From the NCBI RefSeq assembly GCF_018455725.1, contig NZ_JAHCLR010000007.1, positions 62,001 to 126,000 of the forward strand: a stretch of DNA of 64,000 nucleotides, written 5' to 3'. The notes beneath the pieces were generated by a model. That model was not told where the DNA came from. It was given only the letters and a program-made list of their open reading frames with translations, and made no database searches. The DNA comes from Mycolicibacter acidiphilus (GTDB taxonomy: Bacteria; Actinomycetota; Actinomycetes; Mycobacteriales; Mycobacteriaceae). This document shows, piece by piece, positions 20,334 to 32,322 of the stretch (the first letter of the stretch is position 1; each line of letters begins with the position of its first letter). The position numbers and the translations under genes were made by a program.

Positions 20334-21400
20334 ACCCTGAGTTGCGGGAGGCCGTCGCCCGGCTGGCGCCAGGGGCGCCGCTGCGCGACGGCCTGGAGCT
20401 CATCCTGCGCGGGAAGACCGGTGCGTTGATCGTGCTCGGCTACGACAGCGTCGTCGAGACCATCTGCGACGGCGGGTTCGCGCTCGACGTGCGCTACGCC
20501 CCCACCCGGCTGCGCGAACTGTCGAAGATGGACGGCGCCGTGGTGCTCTCCACCGACGGCTGCCGCATCCTGCGCGCCAACGTGCAGCTGGTGCCGGACC
20601 CGTCGATCCCCACCGAGGAGTCCGGCACCCGGCACCGGTCCGCGGAGCGCACCGCCATCCAGACCGGGCTGCCGGTCGTCTCGGTCAGCCACTCGATGAA
20701 CATCGTCACCCTCTACGTCGGCGGCGACCGCCATGTGCTGACCGACTCGGCGACGATCCTCTCCCGCGCCAACCAGGCGATAGCGACGCTGGAGCGATAC
20801 CGCACCCGCCGCGACGACGTCAGCCGGCAGCTGTCCCGGGCTGCGATCGAAGGGCTCGCCACCCTGCGCGACGTGACGACCGTGGTGCAGCGGCTGGAGC
20901 AGGTCCGCCGGATCGGCATCGTGATCGGCAACGACGTGATCGAGGCGGGCACCGACGGGCGGCAGCTGCAACTGCAGCTCGACGAACTGCTCGGCGGCAA
21001 CGACGCCGCGCAGGAGCTGCTGGTGCGCGACTACCACGCCAACCCCAAACCGCTGTCCAAACGGCAGGTGCAGGCCGTCCTGGACGCGCTGCAAGCCCTG
21101 TCGGACACCGACCTGCTCGACCTCACGGTGCTGGCGAAGACCCTCGGCTACCCGGCGACGGCCGCGGCGCAGGACTCAACGGTCTGCCCGCGCGGTTACC
21201 GGGCGCTCGCCCACATCCCGGGTCTGCAGTTCGCCCACGCCGACGTGCTGGTGCAGACGTTCGGCACCCTGCCGAGCCTGCTGGCCGCCAGCACCGACGA
21301 TCTGCAGGCCGTCGAGGGGATCGGCACCGCCTGGGCACGGCATGTCCGGCAGGGTCTGTCGCAGATGATGGAGTTCGCCGTCTCCGACCGGCTGGCCTGA
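20330..21400 (+). CDS. disA: DNA integrity scanning diadenylate cyclase DisA
   Basis: 356 residues. The N-terminal DAC domain carries DGA (68-70) and the RHRSAERT motif (101-108) that bind ATP and drive cyclic di-AMP formation. A long helical spine follows, then a C-terminal helix-hairpin-helix DNA-binding domain ([19 protein letters not shown]). It makes the second messenger c-di-AMP and pauses at branched DNA. The GTG start overlaps radA by 4 bp. The gene matches Rv3586 in size and place. No phosphodiesterase gene is near. Confidence 0.95.
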   Translation: MNPELREAVARLAPGAPLRDGLELILRGKTGALIVLGYDSVVETICDGGFALDVRYAPTRLRELSKMDGAVVLSTDGCRILRANVQLVPDPSIPTEESGTRHRSAERTAIQTGLPVVSVSHSMNIVTLYVGGDRHVLTDSATILSRANQAIATLERYRTRRDDVSRQLSRAAIEGLATLRDVTTVVQRLEQVRRIGIVIGNDVIEAGTDGRQLQLQLDELLGGNDAAQELLVRDYHANPKPLSKRQVQAVLDALQALSDTDLLDLTVLAKTLGYPATAAAQDSTVCPRGYRALAHIPGLQFAHADVLVQTFGTLPSLLAASTDDLQAVEGIGTAWARHVRQGLSQMMEFAVSDRLA

Positions 21401-21402
21401 GC

Positions 21403-22188
21403 TCAGTTGCCCGGCGGGGCCTCTTGCCCCGGCTGCCCCTCGCCCGGCGGCGGTCCGTCCGGTGCGGGTTCCGCCAGGATGAACGGCACCGTCGCCGAAC
21501 GCAGGTTCCCCAGTTGAACGACGAGGTTGTAGGTGCCCGGCCCGATCGGCTGCCGCGGCAGCGGGCACTGCGGCGCCGACCCCATCCCGGTCCAGGTGAC
21601 CGTCGTCGTCACCTGCTCGCCCGGGTTGAACGTCTTGACCAGCGTCTCGTTGGACGGCGCGCAGTCCAGGTTCGACCACAGCCGCTGGTTGTCCAGCGAG
21701 TAGACATAGGCGGCCAGCACAGCCGCACCCACATCCCGCTTGCAGCCGACCAGGCCGATGTTGGTGACGACCATCGTGAACTGGGGCTGCTCGCCGACGC
21801 TGTACTGCGGCTGGTTGGTCAGGCCCTTGACGGCCAGCGTCGAGTCGGGGCAGTCGTCGCCCTCCTTGAGCACCGGCGGCGGGTTGACCGCGGCGGTCGG
21901 GGTGACCGAGGGCTCCGGCGCCTGCGCCGCCGGCGGCACCACCGGCGTCTTGACCTCCTCGGGACCCGGCGCGGCCCCGTCCTTGAGGCCGTGCTGGGCC
22001 GACTTGTTCGTGGCGGTGCTGTCGGCGCCGGCGCTGGTGTGCACGACGGCGAAGATGATCGCCGACACGATGGCGATCACCAGCACCCCGATGCCCACTG
22101 CCAAGCCACGGCGCCGCCAGTAGATCTGCGACGGCAACGGTCCCTGCGGTTCCAAATCCAGCACGTTCCCACGGTAAGTCGAGCTCAC
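21403..22188 (-). CDS. Membrane-anchored exported protein of unknown function (Rv3587c-like)
   Basis: 261 residues. A short cytoplasmic N-terminus (SSTYRGNVLDLEPQGPLPSQIYWRRRG) precedes one membrane helix at about 26-50 (AVGIGVLVIAIVSAIIFAVVH). A Pro/Ala-rich linker follows, and the outer domain has four cysteines (DDCPDS, VGCKRD, LDCAPS, PQCPLP) and a beta-rich Ig-like pattern ending in ATVPFIL. I recognise no catalytic motif. It matches Rv3587c in place. It is convergent with disA with only 2 bp between stops. The C-terminal tail is rich in Pro and Gly. Confidence 0.8.
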   Translation of the reverse strand: MSSTYRGNVLDLEPQGPLPSQIYWRRRGLAVGIGVLVIAIVSAIIFAVVHTSAGADSTATNKSAQHGLKDGAAPGPEEVKTPVVPPAAQAPEPSVTPTAAVNPPPVLKEGDDCPDSTLAVKGLTNQPQYSVGEQPQFTMVVTNIGLVGCKRDVGAAVLAAYVYSLDNQRLWSNLDCAPSNETLVKTFNPGEQVTTTVTWTGMGSAPQCPLPRQPIGPGTYNLVVQLGNLRSATVPFILAEPAPDGPPPGEGQPGQEAPPGN

Positions 22189-22299
22189 CGCGAGTCGTCC
22201 GACCGCTGTCGGCGTGTCGTTCCCGCTTCGTGACCTTGGGGGACTATCCGCCGGTCCGGCTTCGGCTCTCCTACGTCGAGCCTCGCCAACCGTCGGGGA

Positions 22300-22917
22300 C
22301 TATTCGCCGATGTTCCCCAGATGCTCGCGGGCGCTCACCCGGCCGTCGGCCAGGTGGTAGGTGGCGCCGACGACGGCCAGGGTGCCCGCCGCGATCCGCT
22401 CGGCGATCACCGTGGAGCGGGCCGCCAACTGGGCGACGGTCTCGTTGACGTGCCGGGTCTCGAACTCGTCGACCGCCGTCAGTCCCTCCCGGCGACCCAG
22501 CAGGACCGACGGCGTCACCTTCTCGACGACGTCCCGCAGGTAGCCGCCGGGGACCGCACCCTCGTCGAGGGCCGCCAGCGTCGCCTTGATCGCGCCGCAG
22601 CTGTCGTGGCCGAGCACCACGATCAGCGGCACGTTGAGCACCGCCACCCCGAACTCGATCGAGCCCAGCACGGCCGAGTCGAGCACGTGGCCCGCGGTGC
22701 GCACCACGAACATGTCGCCGAGGCCCTGGTCGAAGATGAGTTCGGCGGCCACCCGGCTGTCACCGCAGCCGAACACCACCGCGGTCGGCTTCTGGCCGTC
22801 GGTGAGCGCCGCCCGCCGGGCGACGTCCTGGCTGGGATGGGCGGGTTCACCGGCGACGAAGCGCTCGTTACCCTCCCTGAGTGCCTTCCACGCGGATATC
22901 GGGTTCGAGTTGGGCAT
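22300..22917 (-). CDS. canB: Beta-class carbonic anhydrase
   Basis: 205 residues. Zinc ligands and the catalytic dyad are at Cys51, Asp53 and Arg55 (FGCGDSRV), His104 and Cys107 (LGHDSCGA), the same numbering I recall for M. tuberculosis Rv3588c. It interconverts CO2 and bicarbonate and normally forms a tetramer. The frame is open much further upstream over the antisense of mutY. ATG 22917 (MPNSNP) was chosen from the known N-terminus, and an ATG at 22926 is an alternative. It is divergent from mutY with a 37-bp gap, so the two share a small promoter region. Confidence 0.93.
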   Translation of the reverse strand: MPNSNPISAWKALREGNERFVAGEPAHPSQDVARRAALTDGQKPTAVVFGCGDSRVAAELIFDQGLGDMFVVRTAGHVLDSAVLGSIEFGVAVLNVPLIVVLGHDSCGAIKATLAALDEGAVPGGYLRDVVEKVTPSVLLGRREGLTAVDEFETRHVNETVAQLAARSTVIAERIAAGTLAVVGATYHLADGRVSAREHLGNIGE

Positions 22918-22954
22918 GGTCGCCATTCTGCCCTGCCCGTCCGACAGGCGTTCG

Positions 22955-23854
22955 ATGAGCGTCGACCCCGACGCCCTGCTCGGCTGGTTCGACCGCGCCG
23001 AGCGGGAACTGCCGTGGCGGGCCGCCGATGTCACCCCGTGGCAGATCCTGGTCAGTGAGTTCATGCTGCAGCAAACGCCGGTGGCGCGGGTGCTGCCGAC
23101 CTGGACCGACTGGGTGACGCGCTGGCCGACGCCGGCGGCGACCGCGGCCGCCTGCCGGGCCGATCTGCTGCGGGCCTGGGGCAAGCTGGGCTACCCGCGC
23201 CGGGCCGTGCGGCTGCACGAGGCGGCGGAGGTGATCGTCCGCGAGCATGCCGGCGTGGTTCCCGACGACGTCGACGCCCTGCAGCGACTGCCCGGCGTCG
23301 GCGCGTACACCGCCCGGGCGGTGGCCTGTTTTGCCTACGGCAGACGAGTCCCGGTGGTGGACACCAACGTTCGCCGGGTGGTGGCCCGCGCCGTGCACGG
23401 ACTCGCCGACGCCGGTCCGCCGGCAACAGTCCGGGACCACGCCGACGCGGCGGCACTGCTGCCGCCCGACGCCCGCGCGGCCCGCTTCTCAGCGGCGTTG
23501 ATGGAACTCGGTGCGCTGGTGTGCACGGCCCGGGCACCGCAGTGCGCGGTGTGCCCGCTGCGGGATTCCTGCGCCTGGCATGTCGCCGGGCGACCGGCGG
23601 GCACCGCACCCCGGCGCCCCGCCCAGCGTTACGCCGGCACCGACCGTCAGGTGCGCGGCCGGCTGCTGGATGTGTTGCGGGACAGCGCAACCCCGGTCAC
23701 CAGGGCCGAACTGGACGTGGCGTGGCCGGCCGACGACGTGCAGCGTGAGCGCGCCCTGGCCGCACTGCTCGCCGACGGACTGGCCGAGCGCACCGCCGAC
23801 GGCAGGTTCGCGCTGCCCGGTCAGGACAGGAACGCCACGACCGCGTCGCGGTAG
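22955..23854 (+). CDS. mutY: A/G-specific adenine glycosylase
   Basis: 299 residues. The helix-hairpin-helix LQRLPGVGAYTARAVACFAYG and the catalytic aspartate in VVDTNVRRV are clear, as is the N-terminal catalytic glutamate in SEFMLQQTPVARV. The [4Fe-4S] cluster is built from cysteines in the pattern C-x6-C-x2-C-x5-C (from CTARAPQCAVCPLRDSC). MutY removes adenine mispaired with 8-oxoguanine. The C-terminal part after the cluster is short and lacks a clear NUDIX-like domain, as in other mycobacteria. The long upstream extension of the frame is antisense to canB and was rejected. The 3' end overlaps the convergent hydrolase gene by 34 bp. Confidence 0.93.
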   Translation: MSVDPDALLGWFDRAERELPWRAADVTPWQILVSEFMLQQTPVARVLPTWTDWVTRWPTPAATAAACRADLLRAWGKLGYPRRAVRLHEAAEVIVREHAGVVPDDVDALQRLPGVGAYTARAVACFAYGRRVPVVDTNVRRVVARAVHGLADAGPPATVRDHADAAALLPPDARAARFSAALMELGALVCTARAPQCAVCPLRDSCAWHVAGRPAGTAPRRPAQRYAGTDRQVRGRLLDVLRDSATPVTRAELDVAWPADDVQRERALAALLADGLAERTADGRFALPGQDRNATTASR

Positions 23855-24591
23855 ACCGCCGGCGCGTCGTCGTGCACCAGGTGGCCCGCTTCCGGCACCA
23901 GCAGATACTCACTGCGGCAACCGATCTCATGCATCCGGCGCATCTGCCCAGGCGGCGTCACCGAATTGCCCGCCTCGATCAGCAGGGTGGGCGCCTGCAC
24001 GGCGCGCCACTGCGACCAGTAGTCGCGGGTGCCCCATTCGGCGGCGATCTCGATCCAGCGCGCCATCTGGCCGTGCAGTCGCCAGCCGGTCGGGGTGCGG
24101 TCGAACGCCGCCAGGAAATAGCGTCCCGCAACGTCGCCGAACTCGGCGATGATCTGCTCGGCGGAGTCGAACTCGACCGGCAGCGCGTGCGCCCACGGCT
24201 CCCACGGCCCGGTGGTGCGGCCCCGGAAGTCGGGCGCCATGTCCTCGACCACCAGCTTCGACACCAGTTCGGGATGCTCGGCGGCCAGGCACCAGGCGTG
24301 CAGCCCGCCCATCGAATGCCCGACCAGCCGCACCGGGACATCCAGCGCCGTCACGGCGGGGGCCAGGTCGGCGACGAACCGCTCGGTGGAGACCGGGTGG
24401 GGGTCGGCCACGTCGCGACCGCGGTGCCACGGGGCGTCGTAGGTGTAGACCGCGCCCAGCGAAGTCAGCCACGGCAGTTGATCCGACCAGGTGCTGCCGC
24501 GGCCCATCAGCCCGTGGACGAGGATCACCGGTTCGCCGGTCCCGCCGCGATAGGTCAGGAGGTCGGGCGGTGTGGTCGGCACAGCGGGCAC
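23821..24591 (-). CDS. Alpha/beta hydrolase (Rv3591c-like)
   Basis: 256 residues of the alpha/beta hydrolase fold. The oxyanion region HGLMGRGSTW, the nucleophile elbow VGHSMGG and the catalytic histidine in EAGHLVHDDAP are present, and an acid is expected in the segment around LLIEAGNS. A role on a small ester is likely but the substrate is unknown. Length and position match Rv3591c, so it should not be read as the missing hsaD: it lacks the HsaD flanking genes and lies 19 kb from hsaC. The GTG start is 14 bp from the divergent mhuD start. Confidence 0.82.
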   Translation of the reverse strand: MPAVPTTPPDLLTYRGGTGEPVILVHGLMGRGSTWSDQLPWLTSLGAVYTYDAPWHRGRDVADPHPVSTERFVADLAPAVTALDVPVRLVGHSMGGLHAWCLAAEHPELVSKLVVEDMAPDFRGRTTGPWEPWAHALPVEFDSAEQIIAEFGDVAGRYFLAAFDRTPTGWRLHGQMARWIEIAAEWGTRDYWSQWRAVQAPTLLIEAGNSVTPPGQMRRMHEIGCRSEYLLVPEAGHLVHDDAPAVYRDAVVAFLS

Positions 24592-24593
24592 GG

Positions 24594-24599
24594 TAGCCT
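24594..24599 (+). promoter_or_regulatory. -10 box giving leaderless mhuD mRNA
   Basis: TAGCCT fits TANNNT and ends 6 nt before the mhuD ATG. Confidence 0.5.
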
Positions 24600-24605
24600 A
24601 ACCGC

Positions 24606-24920
24606 ATGTCAGTGGTGAAGATCAACGCAATCTCCGTCCCCGAAGGCGCCGGCCCCGAGCTGGAGAAGCGATTCGCCGATCGGGCCGGAACGGTGGAGAA
24701 CTCCCCTGGCTTCCAGGGCTTTCAGCTGCTGCGTCCGGTGAAGGGCGAGGACCGCTACTTCGTGGTGACCCAGTGGGAGTCCGACGAGGCGTACGAAGCG
24801 TGGGTGCGCGACCACTCGGCGGCCGCGCACAGCGGTTACGGGAAGCCGGTGTCGACCGGCGCCGGCAGCATGGAGTTCGAGGTCGTGCTCGACGTTGCCG
24901 GAACCGCCGCTCAGGCGTAA
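24606..24920 (+). CDS. mhuD: Haem-degrading monooxygenase MhuD
   Basis: 104 residues, a ferredoxin-like IsdG/IsdI-family dimer. The key residues Asn7 (KINAIS), Trp66 (EAW) and His75 (AAAH) are all at the positions known from M. tuberculosis MhuD (Rv3592). His75 is the haem ligand, and Asn7 with Trp66 set the ruffling of the haem. The enzyme opens haem to mycobilin and releases iron without carbon monoxide. It would act on haem imported by hemophore systems. A hemophore-like gene stands at 1748 in this window. The mRNA is probably leaderless. Confidence 0.95.
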   Translation: MSVVKINAISVPEGAGPELEKRFADRAGTVENSPGFQGFQLLRPVKGEDRYFVVTQWESDEAYEAWVRDHSAAAHSGYGKPVSTGAGSMEFEVVLDVAGTAAQA

Positions 24921-24924
24921 CCGG

Positions 24925-26259
24925 GTGCGGCGCCACCTCGCGGTATGCACGGTCGCCGTCCTGGTGGCGGCCGTCCCCGCCGCCGGTTGCGCCCCCTCCC
25001 CCGCACTGCCACCGGAGTCGGCGGAGACCGGCGTCTCGATACCGGTGACCACCGCGCCGGGTCTGCGCGCCAAGCAGACGATGGACATGCTCAACTCGGA
25101 CTGGCCGATCGGCCCGGTCGGGGTGCGCACGCTGGCCGCACCGGCCAAGGTGGATCAGGTGGTGACCACCATGGAGTCGCTGTGGTGGGACCGCCCGTTC
25201 CGGGTTTCCAGCGTCGACATCGGCGCCGGCACCGCCACCCTGCACCTGATGACGTCCTACGGCGCCCGGCAGAACATCAAGATCCGCACCGACGACGCCG
25301 GGATGGTGGAGACGTTCAAACCGTCGACGGAGCCGCCGCGGATCCGCTCCTGGCACGACGTCGACACCGTGCTGAGCCGCACGGGAGCCCGGTATTCCTA
25401 CCAGGCGGCCCGGGTCGACGGCGGGGTGTGCAAGCCGGTGGCGGGCGTCAACACCACGCAGCCGCTGCCGCTCGCGTCGATCTTCAAGCTGTACGTGTTG
25501 CTGGCGGTGGCCGACGAGGTGAAGGCGCACCGGGTGTCCTGGGACGATCCGCTGACGATCACCGGCCGCGCGAAGGTCGTCGGCTCCTCGGGGCTGGAGG
25601 AACTGCCCGACGGGGCGCACGTCTCGGTGCGGACCGCCGCCGAGAAGATGATCGCCACCAGCGACAACATGGCCACTGATCTGCTGATCGGCCGGGTCGG
25701 GAAGCGCGCCGTCGAGCACGCGCTGGCCGTCGCCGGCCACCACGACCCGGCCGCGATGACGCCGTTTCCCACCATGTACGAGATGTTCTCGATCGGCTGG
25801 GGCAAACCGGATCTGCGGGAGCAGTGGCAGCACGGCTCACCGCAGCAACGGGCGGCGCTGCTGAAAGACGCCGATTCCCGCCCGTATGACCCGGACCCGC
25901 TCCGCGCGCATGTGCCGGCGTCGAAGTACGGGGCGGAGTGGTACGGCAGCGCCGCGGACATCTGCCGGGTGCACGTCGCACTGCAGCGCGGCGCCACCGG
26001 CGCGGCCGCACCGGTCCGGGAGATCCTGTCCGCGGTGCGCGGCATCGACCTGAGCCGTGAGCAGTGGCCGTACGTGGGCGCCAAAGCCGGTGGGCTCCCC
26101 GGCGACCTGACGTTCAGCTGGTACGCCATCGACCGTGGCGGTCAGCCGTGGGTGGTCAGCTTCCAGCTCAACTGGGACCGGGACCACGGAAAGAGCGTCG
26201 GCAGCTGGATGCTGCAGGTCGCCCGGCAGGCGTTCGCGCTGCTGCCGGCGAAGCACTAG
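24925..26259 (+). CDS. lpqF: Lipoprotein LpqF, beta-lactamase-like serine hydrolase domain
   Basis: 444 residues. A lipoprotein signal peptide runs to the lipobox AAGC near residue 22. An N-terminal alpha-beta domain (WPIGPVGVRTLAAPAKVDQVVTTMESLWWDRPF) comes next, followed by a penicillin-binding/beta-lactamase fold with the SxxK motif in LASIFKLYVL, and the SDN motif in ATSDNMATDLL. It may hydrolyse an envelope ester or amide. Substrate is unknown. GTG 24925 was chosen because it starts a normal lipoprotein signal 4 bp after the mhuD stop. The alternative TTG at 24895 would overlap mhuD. It is convergent with clpC1. Confidence 0.85.
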   Translation: MRRHLAVCTVAVLVAAVPAAGCAPSPALPPESAETGVSIPVTTAPGLRAKQTMDMLNSDWPIGPVGVRTLAAPAKVDQVVTTMESLWWDRPFRVSSVDIGAGTATLHLMTSYGARQNIKIRTDDAGMVETFKPSTEPPRIRSWHDVDTVLSRTGARYSYQAARVDGGVCKPVAGVNTTQPLPLASIFKLYVLLAVADEVKAHRVSWDDPLTITGRAKVVGSSGLEELPDGAHVSVRTAAEKMIATSDNMATDLLIGRVGKRAVEHALAVAGHHDPAAMTPFPTMYEMFSIGWGKPDLREQWQHGSPQQRAALLKDADSRPYDPDPLRAHVPASKYGAEWYGSAADICRVHVALQRGATGAAAPVREILSAVRGIDLSREQWPYVGAKAGGLPGDLTFSWYAIDRGGQPWVVSFQLNWDRDHGKSVGSWMLQVARQAFALLPAKH

Positions 26260-26277
26260 GCCCCGCCGGCAGCCCCA

Positions 26278-28809
<2,532 letters not shown>

Positions 28810-28996
28810 CGGCGGTTACCTGCTCTCCCTCAACATCGGTGCCATCCACTGTAGTAGGCGGCCACTTGCGTTGTGCGCCGGACGGGACAGGTGCGCACAC
28901 GCGCATAAAACGGCCCGGACCGGTACGCCTGTCGCAACGTCGGGAAATCCGGAATCGTTTCCAATTCGGGCCGCGGACCGGTTCGCTGGAAGCGAA

Positions 28997-29040
28997 AACG
29001 ACCGGCCCGGCGTCGCCTCGCGGCGGCCGGACCGGTCGTT
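28997..29040 (-). terminator. Terminator of lsr2
   Basis: Arms AACGACCGGCCCGG (28997-29010) and CCGGACCGGTCGTT (29027-29040) pair with one mismatch. On the minus strand the stem ends in TCGTTTTCG, a short T-tract. It lies 15 bp past the lsr2 stop. Confidence 0.65.
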
Positions 29041-29055
29041 CTGCCGTGCGTGTTT

Positions 29056-29391
29056 TTAGGTCGCCGCGTGGAACGCGTCGATGATGTCCGCCGGGATGCG
29101 CCCGCGGGTCGACACATTGTGTCCGTTGCGCCGCGCCCACTCCCGGATCGCCGCGCTCTGCTCGCGGTCGATGGTCCCGCGCCGGCCCTCACCGGACCGG
29201 CCGCGCCGACGGCCGCCGACGCGACGGCCCGCGTCGGCCCACTTCTTCAGCTCGGCGCGCAGTTTCGCCGCATTCTTGCTCGAAAGGTCGATCTCGTAGG
29301 TGACTCCGTCGACGCCGAATTCCACCGTTTCGTCGGCGGCACCCTCACCATCGAAATCATCGATCAAGGTGACGGTCACTTTTTTCGCCAC
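29056..29391 (-). CDS. lsr2: Nucleoid-associated protein Lsr2
   Basis: 111 residues. The N-terminal dimerisation domain ([35 protein letters not shown]) is joined by a basic linker ([17 protein letters not shown]) to the C-terminal DNA-binding domain. There the RGR at 96-98 forms an AT-hook-like probe for the minor groove. Lsr2 is the H-NS analogue of actinobacteria, silencing AT-rich horizontally gained DNA and bridging duplexes. GTG start with a GGGG site 7 nt before it. An AT-rich patch, ATAAATATT at 29474-29482, lies upstream and may belong to its promoter or to autoregulation. Downstream terminator at 28997-29040. Confidence 0.96.
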   Translation of the reverse strand: MAKKVTVTLIDDFDGEGAADETVEFGVDGVTYEIDLSSKNAAKLRAELKKWADAGRRVGGRRRGRSGEGRRGTIDREQSAAIREWARRNGHNVSTRGRIPADIIDAFHAAT

Positions 29392-29515
29392 TGGCTCACC
29401 CCTTAGTTAACGTTGATGCGCACATGCTGTGCGGAAGACTGATGCGGATTCGGCCCCGTCAACCAATGTGCCATAAATATTCGGTTGCTTCAACACAACC
29501 ACCCGACCAGCCTGT

Positions 29516-31036
29516 TCAGTTGGTGTGTCGGCGAACAATCGGGAACAAAACCGTTTCCCTAATTGACAGTCCGGTCAGCACCATCAGCAGGCGATCAATG
29601 CCCATTCCAGTGCCGGTGCACGGCGGCATGGCGTACTCCATCGCGGCGAGAAAGTCCTCGTCAAGCAGCATTGCCTCGTCGTCGCCGGCCGCCGCCGCAC
29701 GCGCCTGGGCGGCGAACCGCTCCCGCTGCACCACCGGGTCGACGAGTTCGGAGTACCCGGTCGCCAGTTCGACGCCGCGCATGTACAGGTCCCATTTCTC
29801 GGTGACGCCCGCCACGCTACGGTGCTGCCTGGTCAACGGCGTCGTCTCGACCGGGAAATCGCGGACGAAGGTGGGCGCGGTCAATTGATGGCCGACGGCG
29901 TGCTCCCACAGTTCCTCGATCAGCTTGCCGTGCCCGTACCCGCGGTCGGTGGGGATCTCCACATTCAGGCCGTCGGCGATCGCCCACAGCCGGTCGACGC
30001 CGGTAGCCGGCGTGATCTCCTCATCGAGCGCCGCCGACAGCGACGGATACATTTCCAGCGACGCCCATTCCCCGTCGATGTCGTAGACGCTGCCGTCCGG
30101 CATCGGCAGCTGCCGGGTGCCGATCGCCTCGTCGGCGACCTCCTGAATAATCTCGCGGGTCGCGGTCGCCGAATCGTCGTAGGTGCCGTAGGCCTGGTAG
30201 GTCTCCAGCATTGAGAACTCCGGCGAATGCGTGGAATCCGCTCCTTCGTTTCGGAACACCCGATTGAGTTCGAAGACCCGGTCGAAGCCGCCCACTATGC
30301 ACCGCTTCAAGAACAGCTCCGGCGCGATTCGCAGGTAAAGGTCGGCGTCGAGGGCGTTGGAATGCGTGACGAACGGCCGGGCCGCGGCGCCGCCGGCCAG
30401 CGTCTGCAGCATCGGCGTCTCCACCTCCAGGAAGCCGCGCCGCTCCAGCGCATGGCGGACCGCTCGGATCACCTGAATGCGCTGCCGGGCCACCTGGCGG
30501 GCCTCCGGGCGCACGATCAGGTCGACGTACCGCTGGCGCACCCGGGACTCTTCGCTCATCTCCTTGTGCGCGACCGGCAGCGGCCGCAACGCCTTGGAGG
30601 CCAACTGCCAGGAGTCGGCGAGCACCGAGAGCTCACCGCGGCGGGAACTGATCACCTCGCCGTGCACGAACACGATGTCGCCGAGGTCGACGTCGGCCTT
30701 CCAGGCTTCCAGGGACTCCTCGCCGACCCCGGCCAGGCTGATCATCGCCTGCAACTGGGTGCCGTCGCCCTCCTGCAGGGTGGCGAAGCACAGCTTGCCG
30801 GAGTTCCGGGCGAACACCACCCGGCCGGCGATGCCGACGACGTCACCGGTGGCGGTGTCGACGGGAAGCTCCGGGTACTTCGCCCGCACCTCGGCCAGCG
30901 TGTGGGTGCGGGCCACGGAAACCGGGTAGGGGTCGCGGCCCTCGTCCAGCAGCCGGGCCCGTTTGTCCCGGCGGATCCGGAACTGCTCGGGGAGGTCAGA
31001 TTCGGCGGCTGGGGTGGGTGCGTCGGCGGAGCTCAC
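29516..31036 (-). CDS. lysS: Lysyl-tRNA synthetase, class II
   Basis: 506 residues. An N-terminal OB-fold anticodon domain ([27 protein letters not shown]) is followed by the class II core with motif 2 ([18 protein letters not shown]) and motif 3 ([11 protein letters not shown]). It charges tRNA-Lys. The GTG at 31036 was picked because the known protein starts about here, and a -10 box lies 8 nt upstream. The longer frame to 31177 gives arginine-rich junk. It follows coaX after 43 bp and ends 125 bp before lsr2. A lysine-activating synthetase-like NRPS (posA-like) is also present further right in the window. Confidence 0.95.
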   Translation of the reverse strand: MSSADAPTPAAESDLPEQFRIRRDKRARLLDEGRDPYPVSVARTHTLAEVRAKYPELPVDTATGDVVGIAGRVVFARNSGKLCFATLQEGDGTQLQAMISLAGVGEESLEAWKADVDLGDIVFVHGEVISSRRGELSVLADSWQLASKALRPLPVAHKEMSEESRVRQRYVDLIVRPEARQVARQRIQVIRAVRHALERRGFLEVETPMLQTLAGGAAARPFVTHSNALDADLYLRIAPELFLKRCIVGGFDRVFELNRVFRNEGADSTHSPEFSMLETYQAYGTYDDSATATREIIQEVADEAIGTRQLPMPDGSVYDIDGEWASLEMYPSLSAALDEEITPATGVDRLWAIADGLNVEIPTDRGYGHGKLIEELWEHAVGHQLTAPTFVRDFPVETTPLTRQHRSVAGVTEKWDLYMRGVELATGYSELVDPVVQRERFAAQARAAAAGDDEAMLLDEDFLAAMEYAMPPCTGTGMGIDRLLMVLTGLSIRETVLFPIVRRHTN

Positions 31037-31044
31037 GACCTGCC

Positions 31045-31050
31045 AGCTTA
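31045..31050 (-). promoter_or_regulatory. -10 box of lysS
   Basis: TAAGCT on the minus strand, 8 nt before the GTG. The stretch TAAGCTGGCAGGTCGTGA differs by one base from that before cysS. Confidence 0.5.
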
Positions 31051-31079
31051 GATGAACCCCTCGGACGCGAAGACGGCGC

Positions 31080-31889
31080 TCAGCGCGCCGGCCGCAACCG
31101 CCCGCGCTGGCTGTCCCGGTTGCGCTCGTACACCAGGCGCAGGCCGTCCAGGGTGAGGTTGGCGTCGTAGTGGTCAACGGTCTGCAGGTCGGGCAGCAGC
31201 AGCGGGGCGGTGTGCCCGGTGGCCACCACGGTGACGTCGCCGGTGACGACGCCGTCGTCGAGGATGCGCCGCACCAGACCGTCGACCAGCCCGGCGAACC
31301 CGAACAGCGCGCCGGCCTGCATGCACTCGACGGTGTTCTTGCCGATCACCGACCGGGGCCGGGTCAGCTCGACGCGGCGCAGCCCCGCCGACCGAGCGGC
31401 GGCCGCATCCGAGGAGATCTGCACCCCGGGGGCGATGGCGCCGCCGAGGAACTCGCCCTTGGCCGAGACCACGTCGACGCAGATCGCCGAGCCGAAGTCG
31501 ATGACGATGGCCGCGGTCTGGAACTTGTGAAACGCCGCCAGGGCGTTGACGATCCGGTCCGCGCCGACTTCCTTGGGGTTGTCGACCAGCAGCGGGATGC
31601 CGGTGCGCACCCCCGGCTCGATCAACACCGACGACACCGAGGGCCAGTACTGATCCAGCATGGCCCGCACCTCGTGCAGCACCGACGGCACCGTGGACAG
31701 CGCCGCCGCGCCGGTGACCTGCTCGCCGTCGTCGCCGATCAGACCGTCGAGGGTGAGTGCCAGTTCATCGGCGGTGATCTCCGCTTCGGTGCGAATCCGC
31801 CACTGCTGCACGACGTTCGCGTGCTCACCGGAACCGGTGAGCAGACCGATCACGGTGTGGGTGTTGCGGACGTCGATCGCCAGCAGCAC
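31080..31889 (-). CDS. coaX: Type III pantothenate kinase CoaX
   Basis: 269 residues of the acetate/sugar kinase/Hsp70 fold. [17 protein letters not shown] carries the first phosphate loop, [12 protein letters not shown] the CoaX signature and [25 protein letters not shown] the second one, with the motif TGHTAPLL near the C-terminus. It phosphorylates pantothenate in the CoA pathway without feedback by CoA. Mycobacteria also have a type I kinase (CoaA) elsewhere, and in M. tuberculosis CoaX appears inactive, so activity here should not be assumed. It follows panD by 2 bp. Confidence 0.92.
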   Translation of the reverse strand: MLLAIDVRNTHTVIGLLTGSGEHANVVQQWRIRTEAEITADELALTLDGLIGDDGEQVTGAAALSTVPSVLHEVRAMLDQYWPSVSSVLIEPGVRTGIPLLVDNPKEVGADRIVNALAAFHKFQTAAIVIDFGSAICVDVVSAKGEFLGGAIAPGVQISSDAAAARSAGLRRVELTRPRSVIGKNTVECMQAGALFGFAGLVDGLVRRILDDGVVTGDVTVVATGHTAPLLLPDLQTVDHYDANLTLDGLRLVYERNRDSQRGRLRPAR

Positions 31890-31891
31890 GG

Positions 31892-32308
31892 CTACCCCAC
31901 GCTTCGAGGCGAAAGCAAGCCGGAGGCGTCATCCGGCACGAACGCCGGATCGCTGCCCAGGTCGACCTGCTGGTTCTTCGCATCCACGAAGACGATGCGG
32001 GGCTGGTACTCCCGGGCCTCGGCGTCGGCCATCGTCCCGTAGGCGATCAGGATCACCAGGTCACCGGGGTGCACCAGATGCGCTGCGGCGCCGTTGATTC
32101 CGATGATGCCGGTGCCGCGCTCCCCAGTGATGGCGTAGGTGACCAGCCGATTGCCGTTGTCGATGTCGACGATCGTCACCTGCTCACCCTCCAGCAGGTC
32201 GGCGGCATCCATCAGGTCGGCGTCGATGGTCACCGAGCCGACGTAGTGCAGGTCCGCCTGGGTGACGGTGGCGCGGTGGATCTTCGACTTGAGCATCGTC
32301 CGAAACAT
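31892..32308 (-). CDS. panD: Aspartate 1-decarboxylase, pyruvoyl type
   Basis: 138 residues. Self-cleavage is expected at Gly24-Ser25 (HYVGSVTID), where serine becomes the pyruvoyl group. Arg and Tyr ligands ([10 protein letters not shown], around INGAAAHLV) follow. It makes beta-alanine from aspartate for pantothenate. ATG 32308 was chosen over the upstream TTG because GGAGG stands 5 nt before it and because Gly24-Ser25 is then the standard number. The C-terminal tail, which in M. tuberculosis PanD helps bind pyrazinoic acid, is shorter. It follows panC after 14 bp. Confidence 0.95.
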   Translation of the reverse strand: MFRTMLKSKIHRATVTQADLHYVGSVTIDADLMDAADLLEGEQVTIVDIDNGNRLVTYAITGERGTGIIGINGAAAHLVHPGDLVILIAYGTMADAEAREYQPRIVFVDAKNQQVDLGSDPAFVPDDASGLLSPRSVG

Positions 32309-32322
32309 CAATTCCTCCGGTG

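Noticed and set aside
22239-22309. Direct repeat GGGACTATYCGCCG, two copies 56 bp apart, near the canB stop
   Set aside because: Too short and one copy lies inside the canB end; a chance or small duplication is enough.
23821-24591. The alpha/beta hydrolase as the missing hsaD
   Set aside because: It is in the Rv3591c context between mutY and mhuD, has no steroid genes near and is shorter than HsaD.
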